DNA from: Taeniopygia guttata
Taxonomy: Eukaryota > Chordata > Aves > Passeriformes > Estrildidae
Length of the DNA: 64,000 nt
Direction: 5' to 3'
NCBI RefSeq assembly: GCF_048771995.1
Contig: NC_133028.1
Location: 1,580,001 to 1,644,000 of the forward strand
Positions 63,335 through 64,000 of this stretch are shown piece after piece. Both the position numbers and the translations under genes were made by a program. Under the pieces are notes generated by a model that was not told where the DNA came from, ran no database searches, and saw only the letters and a program-made list of their open reading frames with translations. The first letter of the stretch is position 1, and every line of letters begins with the position of its first letter.

Positions 63335-64000
63335 TTTAGGGACACCAGGGACACCTTCCCCATCCCAGGTGGCCCCAAGCCCCATCCAGCCCCACACCAA
63401 AAGCGTTTTCCTAGAAATCTTTACGACCCTTGGAATTCCGAGCAGCAGGGCCCCACCACGGCCCGCTGTCCCCGCTGGGTTCCCATCCCAAGGGATCCCC
63501 CAGGGGCCCTCAGGAATCGAAACCGGGAGAAACCCAGGAGAAGAAACGAAACTTGGCACCAGCACGAGTCGGGGGCTGGATCCCGGCTCTTCCTTCCTCT
63601 TCCGGCACAAATCCCGTGACAATTTGTGGCCTCACATCGTCCCCCCCTCCAAGCATTGACACCCAGGGGCCACCCCAGCCATCCTCTGCACTCACAGTCT
63701 GGAAAAATAATCCCAAGTAAAGTTCTCCGGAGTGCGAAATCCACCCCGAAATCCAAGGAGCAGCGAGGAAATTGGATACAGATGTGGGAAAAGGAGGTAT
63801 CGGAGAAGGAGGGAATGGTGGAGAGGGAAAGGCCGGAGCGGGGGGCTGGGAGAGGCCTCGCTCCTCAGGGGGAGACCCAGGAGGGCTCAGAGGAGGATGG
63901 AGCTCACGGCAATCCGATCGCTGATTCCCGGGATATCGGGAAAAAGTTCAGGGTGAAGTTATTCTGGTTTGTCGTGGAACGATGAGGGGCGGAACTGAAA
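63335..64000. other. Unique DNA at window end
   Basis: Less repetitive and lower in GC than the rest. No exon recognised. Confidence 0.4.

Noticed and set aside
1-64000. CRISPR arrays, operons, bacterial promoters, tRNA or rRNA genes
   Set aside because: The tandem repeats lack unique equal-length spacers with cas genes, the coding DNA is intron-split, and I saw no cloverleaf or rRNA sequence.

Overview
Vertebrate nuclear DNA, almost certainly from a bird and probably a GC-rich microchromosomal or subtelomeric segment. The evidence is small intron-split genes with GT-AG junctions, several fragments matching the 3' part of the avian CR1 LINE in both orientations, one solo LTR, no prokaryotic gene structure, and a very high density of GC-rich minisatellites. 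Nearly every intron and intergenic gap carries its own tandem-repeat family, so most long open frames here are repeat artefacts.

Four genes can be supported. (1) The last two exons of a C-type lectin (+ strand, 700-2367) with a QPD-type sugar-binding site; its 5' part lies outside the window. (2) SPEF1 (+, 7512-13695), a microtubule-binding CH-domain protein of cilia and flagella, in seven coding exons. (3) C20orf27/ADISSP (+, 17538-24831), five coding exons, 176 aa. (4) HSPA12B (-, 43115 down to 27428), twelve coding exons, 681 aa, an atypical Hsp70-family ATPase. SPEF1 then C20orf27 in tandem, converging on HSPA12B, is the arrangement I know from human 20p13, so this is conserved synteny. 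The lectin sits on the side where human has CENPB. All splice phases of the three complete genes join into one uninterrupted frame.

Layout: 1-5.1 kb lectin exons inside repeats; 5.1-7.5 kb purine tract, CpG promoter-like block and an array of X-box (RFX) motifs directly before SPEF1; 7.5-13.7 kb SPEF1; 13.7-16.2 kb minisatellites and a (GGGAA)n/(GGAAA)n tract; 16.2-16.6 kb CpG promoter-like block for C20orf27; 17.5-25.3 kb C20orf27; 25.3-27.4 kb convergent 3' ends with a minisatellite built from the HSPA12B coding tail; 27.4-43.1 kb HSPA12B; 43.1-64 kb no confirmed gene, but an inverted duplication, a (CA)n tract, a solo LTR, CR1 fragments and five large minisatellites.

The most interesting signals are the tandem RFX-type motifs fused to the SPEF1 start, the amplification of HSPA12B's last codons into about 1.8 kb of downstream repeats, a duplicated SPEF1 exon start, a SPEF1 C-terminus running through a 10-bp repeat past an ATTAAA signal, and a large inverted repeat upstream of HSPA12B. 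Splice sites and motifs were read by eye. Boundaries of repeats are approximate (usually within 20 bases).
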